Source: Bacillota bacterium
GTDB lineage: Bacteria > Bacillota > Clostridia > Lachnospirales > Lachnospiraceae
Assembly (NCBI GenBank): GCA_023414985.1
Contig: JAEZLY010000224.1
Location: 1-8,534, forward strand
DNA: 8,534 bases
Direction: 5' to 3'
Part shown: piece by piece, positions 6,125 to 8,534 of the stretch
Layout of the letters: each line of letters opens with the position of its first letter
Numbering within the stretch: the first letter of the stretch is position 1
Program-made: the position numbers and the translations under genes
The notes under the pieces: model-generated
The model's input: only the letters and a program-made list of their open reading frames with translations
Databases searched by the model: none
Told to the model about the DNA's origin: nothing

Positions 6125-7504
6125 ATGAACAAAAAACTCCACAAACTGAATATCATAACGGCTGCCATCATAGCAGCTGTTCTTTTCGTATCCTTCTTAT
6201 GCAGTTACCTCCTCTTTCAAGCTGTGGATTTTAATGAATACGATAACGGGAGCCGGTTGTTAGTCCAGGAACAGAAGGATGCTCTGGAGCAGGGCAGTTA
6301 TCATAAAGGAAGCTATCCTTATATCGTATTTGATCTGGCGGGGAAAGTAATTTACGCCGACCGCGAATTCCATACCTCGGTTGGGCAAGCTGTAAATGCC
6401 CAGGAAATGCTGCAATTCGATAAAAGCTTTGTAAGGGACTATCCGAATACCGTGAAAGAAAGCTTCATTCTTCAAAGGGAAGGAACTACCTACGCTTTTG
6501 CTGTCTTTCTTCTGCCCAAATCAGAGGTCTATCAAGCTTCCTATCGAGGTAATCTCGGAGTAATCTATCTTCCGCTTATCCTGGGAATTCTGATCAGTAT
6601 ATTGCTCCTCGCCATCCGCTCCATGTACTTTAGCACCCGCGTCCTAAAGCCCTTAAGAGAAATCAGTGCCTCCGCCAAAGCAATCATTGCAGGAAATTAC
6701 AATCTGGAAGTACTCCGCACCTATTGGAAGAGGGCCAATGAAAACGAAGTCGGAGACCTGTCCTATGCCTTCGAACTGATGAGGGATGAGCTGAAAGCGA
6801 AACAGATTCGGGAAGAGGAACTAAAAAAATCACAAAAAGAATTGATCTCTTGTATCTCCCATGATCTAAAAACTCCGATCTCAACCATAAAAGCCTACAG
6901 CGAAGGCCTCCGTGACAATATCGCCAGAAATCCTGTACAACAAGTGGAATTCATTGGTGTCATCATCAATAAGACAGACCTGTTGATCGGTATGATCAAT
7001 GAACTGCTGACCTATTCCAATGCACAGCTGCAACAGTTGGAGATTAACCGGGAAGAGCTTTATTTTCTGGATTATTTTATACCGCTGATGGCTGAGGTCA
7101 AGATCTTTGTTGAACAGAACGGCTTTGAATTCTCCTATACCGCACCTCTTTCCAACCTGATCGTGACCATCGATCCGAAGAGGATTACCGAGGTGATCTA
7201 TAATCTGGTCGAAAACAGCATGAAATATGTGGATGAAAAGGACGGGAAGATCCTGATTGAAGCAGAGCTCGCTGATTGCTTCGTCCTGATTAAGGTAATA
7301 GATAACGGCCCCGGAATTAGTGCCGATGATATTCCTTATGTGTTCGATAAGTTCTACCGGGCGGAAAAATCAAGAAGCTCCAGCATTCCCGGCTCCGGTC
7401 TGGGGTTATCCATCTGCAAATATATCGTAAACGAACACGGCGGAGATATCTACTGTAAAAGCTCCAATAAGAGCGGCTGTGAGATCGGTTTTACAATTGA
7501 ATAA
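6125..7504 (+). CDS. HAMP-domain sensor histidine kinase
   Basis: A 459-residue membrane kinase. The order is TM1 (about 9-32), an extracytoplasmic sensor of about 110 residues (33-143), TM2 (144-166), HAMP (about 167-220), a dimerisation/phospho-acceptor domain with SHDLKTP and His246, and an ATPase domain. The latter shows the N-box (Asn360, Asn364), G1 DNGPG (393-397), F-box FDKFYRA (407-413) and G2 GSGLGL (423-428). The sensor contains YIVFDLAGKVIYAD (66-79), resembling the beta hairpin of PAS/Cache-type folds. The sizeable sensor domain sets it apart from BceS-type intramembrane kinases, which have almost no extracellular loop. The ligand is unknown. The ribosome binding site GGAGG ends only 3 nt before ATG, unusually close, but no better in-frame start exists. 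Confidence 0.95.
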   Translation: MNKKLHKLNIITAAIIAAVLFVSFLCSYLLFQAVDFNEYDNGSRLLVQEQKDALEQGSYHKGSYPYIVFDLAGKVIYADREFHTSVGQAVNAQEMLQFDKSFVRDYPNTVKESFILQREGTTYAFAVFLLPKSEVYQASYRGNLGVIYLPLILGILISILLLAIRSMYFSTRVLKPLREISASAKAIIAGNYNLEVLRTYWKRANENEVGDLSYAFELMRDELKAKQIREEELKKSQKELISCISHDLKTPISTIKAYSEGLRDNIARNPVQQVEFIGVIINKTDLLIGMINELLTYSNAQLQQLEINREELYFLDYFIPLMAEVKIFVEQNGFEFSYTAPLSNLIVTIDPKRITEVIYNLVENSMKYVDEKDGKILIEAELADCFVLIKVIDNGPGISADDIPYVFDKFYRAEKSRSSSIPGSGLGLSICKYIVNEHGGDIYCKSSNKSGCEIGFTIE

Positions 7505-7540
7505 AAAATAGCCTGTGCCGGAATAAATTCCGTACAGGCT
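7503..7540 (-). terminator. Hairpin terminator between convergent genes
   Basis: AGCCTGT (7510-7516) pairs with ACAGGCT (7534-7540), and CGGAAT (7519-7524) pairs with ATTCCG (7527-7532), with GC against T as a small internal asymmetry. On the minus strand the stem is followed by a run of six Ts (complement of 7503-7508), making a good terminator for the FMN protein gene, whose stop is 10 nt upstream. On the plus strand the hairpin follows the kinase stop, but the tail GTAGTTGTTAT is only moderately T-rich. The T-run overlaps the kinase stop codon. Confidence 0.85.
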
Positions 7541-7550
7541 GTAGTTGTTA

Positions 7551-8453
7551 TCAGTTATGCCAGATTAGACTTGGGTCAATATGGTCCATATCCTTAGAGC
7601 AGGTTCTTGCCATGACTCCCGACAATTCCTCATTCATCTCCTGAATTCTCTTCTGTACCCCGTCCGCTCCATTTTCTGCTAGAGGTTTCATCAGCTCCCG
7701 TCCGACGCAGACTGCTGTTGCACCGAGTGCCAATGCCTTAAAGACATCGATACCGCTCTCAATTCCGCAGTCTACAAAGATTGGTATACGCCCGTCAACT
7801 GCTTTTGCAATCCTCGGAAGGATCATGAGAGGCGGAACTGCATAGTTCTGTATGCCGTGGTGGTGGGAAACTACAATACCTTTAGCACCTGCATCGATAC
7901 ATTTACAGGCATCCTGTTCACTGAGTACTCCCTTGACAATGAAAGGAAGCTTGGTCGCGCCGATGAAGCTCTTCAGCTCCTCCAGAGACTTTACTGCCAT
8001 CGGCAACCCCAACACATTATCATATTGCCCTCTGTGGTTAAAGGAGTGGTCAATATCCATACCAACCGCCATGACGCCGCATTTCTCTGCATGCTCAAGC
8101 TTCCGGAAGATCTCTCTGTTATCAGCATGGGGTTTGATAATTTTAATTGTCCTTGCTCCGGTTGCTGTAATTGCTTCCAATTCCTCATCTTCACCCATGC
8201 CGGTCCACATAACCGCATTAGCAGCAAAAGCCCCCTTCGCCATCTCGACCATGCCATTCGGACGGGTGTTATTCAGATGGGATAAAGCCGCTGTCATTAC
8301 CGGTGTGGAGAAGGTTTCACCGTATAGCTTCAGCATGGTGGACGGTATCGCCGAGTCTATGTACCGCAGCTCCAGGAGCAGTGAATCAAAGTATTCGCGT
8401 GTGATCCGGTTAGAATCCCCGGCTCTGTAATTTGCTGGTGTATCCTGTTTCAT
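7551..8453 (-). CDS. FMN-dependent alpha-hydroxy-acid dehydrogenase-like protein
   Basis: A 300-residue TIM-barrel flavoprotein related to lactate oxidase, glycolate oxidase and flavocytochrome b2. FMN features are retained: Lys174 in PFIVKGV, the phosphate loop IFVDCGI (225-231), and ALGATAVCVGR ending at Gly251-Arg252. The active-site segment usually reading SNHGGRQ is SHHHGIQ (196-202). It keeps the catalytic-position His198 but puts Ile201 in place of the substrate-carboxylate arginine. The usual Q-L-Y strand reads KIIKP (104-108), lacking the active-site tyrosine. The protein is about 50-80 residues shorter than canonical members, which often have a longer N-terminus. A substrate other than simple 2-hydroxy acids is likely. 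The start follows a perfect AAGGAGG site (complement of 8459-8465) by 5 nt. It is probably monocistronic. Confidence 0.85.
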   Translation of the reverse strand: MKQDTPANYRAGDSNRITREYFDSLLLELRYIDSAIPSTMLKLYGETFSTPVMTAALSHLNNTRPNGMVEMAKGAFAANAVMWTGMGEDEELEAITATGARTIKIIKPHADNREIFRKLEHAEKCGVMAVGMDIDHSFNHRGQYDNVLGLPMAVKSLEELKSFIGATKLPFIVKGVLSEQDACKCIDAGAKGIVVSHHHGIQNYAVPPLMILPRIAKAVDGRIPIFVDCGIESGIDVFKALALGATAVCVGRELMKPLAENGADGVQKRIQEMNEELSGVMARTCSKDMDHIDPSLIWHN

Positions 8454-8519
8454 CGCAGCCTCCTTGTTACGTTTGCCGTAACTCTTCTATGTTATCTTAA
8501 TTTCTATACTGATCCTTCT

Positions 8520-8528
8520 ATCATAGCA
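8520..8528 (-). promoter_or_regulatory. Possible extended -10 for the FMN protein gene
   Basis: On the minus strand TGCTATGAT (8528 to 8520) gives TG-N plus a 5/6 TATAAT match. A start near 8513 would leave a leader of about 60 nt. The -35 region is outside the window, so the call cannot be completed. Confidence 0.35.
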
Positions 8529-8534
8529 TAGTAC

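Noticed and set aside
2177..7504. Naming the cluster bceAB/bceRS
   Set aside because: The permease topology (two ectodomains, eight TMs) and a kinase with a large sensor and HAMP domain do not match the Bce family, so no gene symbols were assigned.
7852..8430. 192-codon and 142-codon plus-strand ORFs antisense to the FMN protein gene
   Set aside because: They lie wholly within a well-supported minus-strand gene, have no recognisable domain, and arise from the reverse complement of its codon use.

Overview
The window looks like chromosome from a low-to-moderate-GC Firmicute, most likely a Clostridia/Lachnospiraceae-type anaerobe. This is an inference from the purine-rich Shine-Dalgarno sites, short AT-rich intergenic gaps, intrinsic terminators with T-tracts, a cyclic di-GMP-I riboswitch fragment, and a Gram-positive-style permease/ATPase/two-component cluster. 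No mobile element, CRISPR array, tRNA or rRNA is visible. All seven genes appear intact.

Left block, minus strand (1-1913). At the left edge is the 5' half of a GEMM-I (cyclic di-GMP-I) riboswitch, transcribed leftward toward a gene outside the window. A strong hairpin with T-tracts on both sides (124-165) separates it from a two-gene unit read right to left. The first gene encodes a methyltransferase-fold protein with a degenerate SAM motif (1077-1913). The second encodes an alpha/beta-hydrolase with an intact Ser-Asp-His triad (182-1048). The joint function of this pair is not recognised.

Central block, plus strand (about 2090-7504). A 770-residue FtsX/MacB-type ABC permease made of two tandem TM-ectodomain-TM3 halves is followed by its ATPase, an OmpR-family response regulator and a HAMP-containing sensor kinase. 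The layout fits a signal-responsive export or envelope-stress module, for example antimicrobial peptide response, but the substrate cannot be read from the sequence. The regulator-kinase pair has its own near-consensus promoter (TTGTCA, 17 bp, TATAAT). Just upstream of it lies a TAAACC direct repeat with 11-bp periodicity, the spacing typical of OmpR/PhoB-family boxes. Just downstream is a leader of about 85 nt with mutually exclusive inverted repeats ending at the ribosome binding site. Together these suggest autoregulation and possibly post-transcriptional control.

Right block, minus strand (7551-8534). A 300-residue FMN-dependent alpha-hydroxy-acid dehydrogenase-like protein faces the kinase, with a shared hairpin terminator between them. 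It keeps the FMN-binding lysine and phosphate-loop motifs and the active-site histidine. It has lost the family's substrate-binding arginine (SHHHGIQ instead of SNHGGRQ), so its substrate is probably not a standard 2-hydroxy acid.

The observations most worth following are the edge riboswitch, the promoter/operator/leader architecture in front of the response regulator, and the altered active site of the FMN protein.
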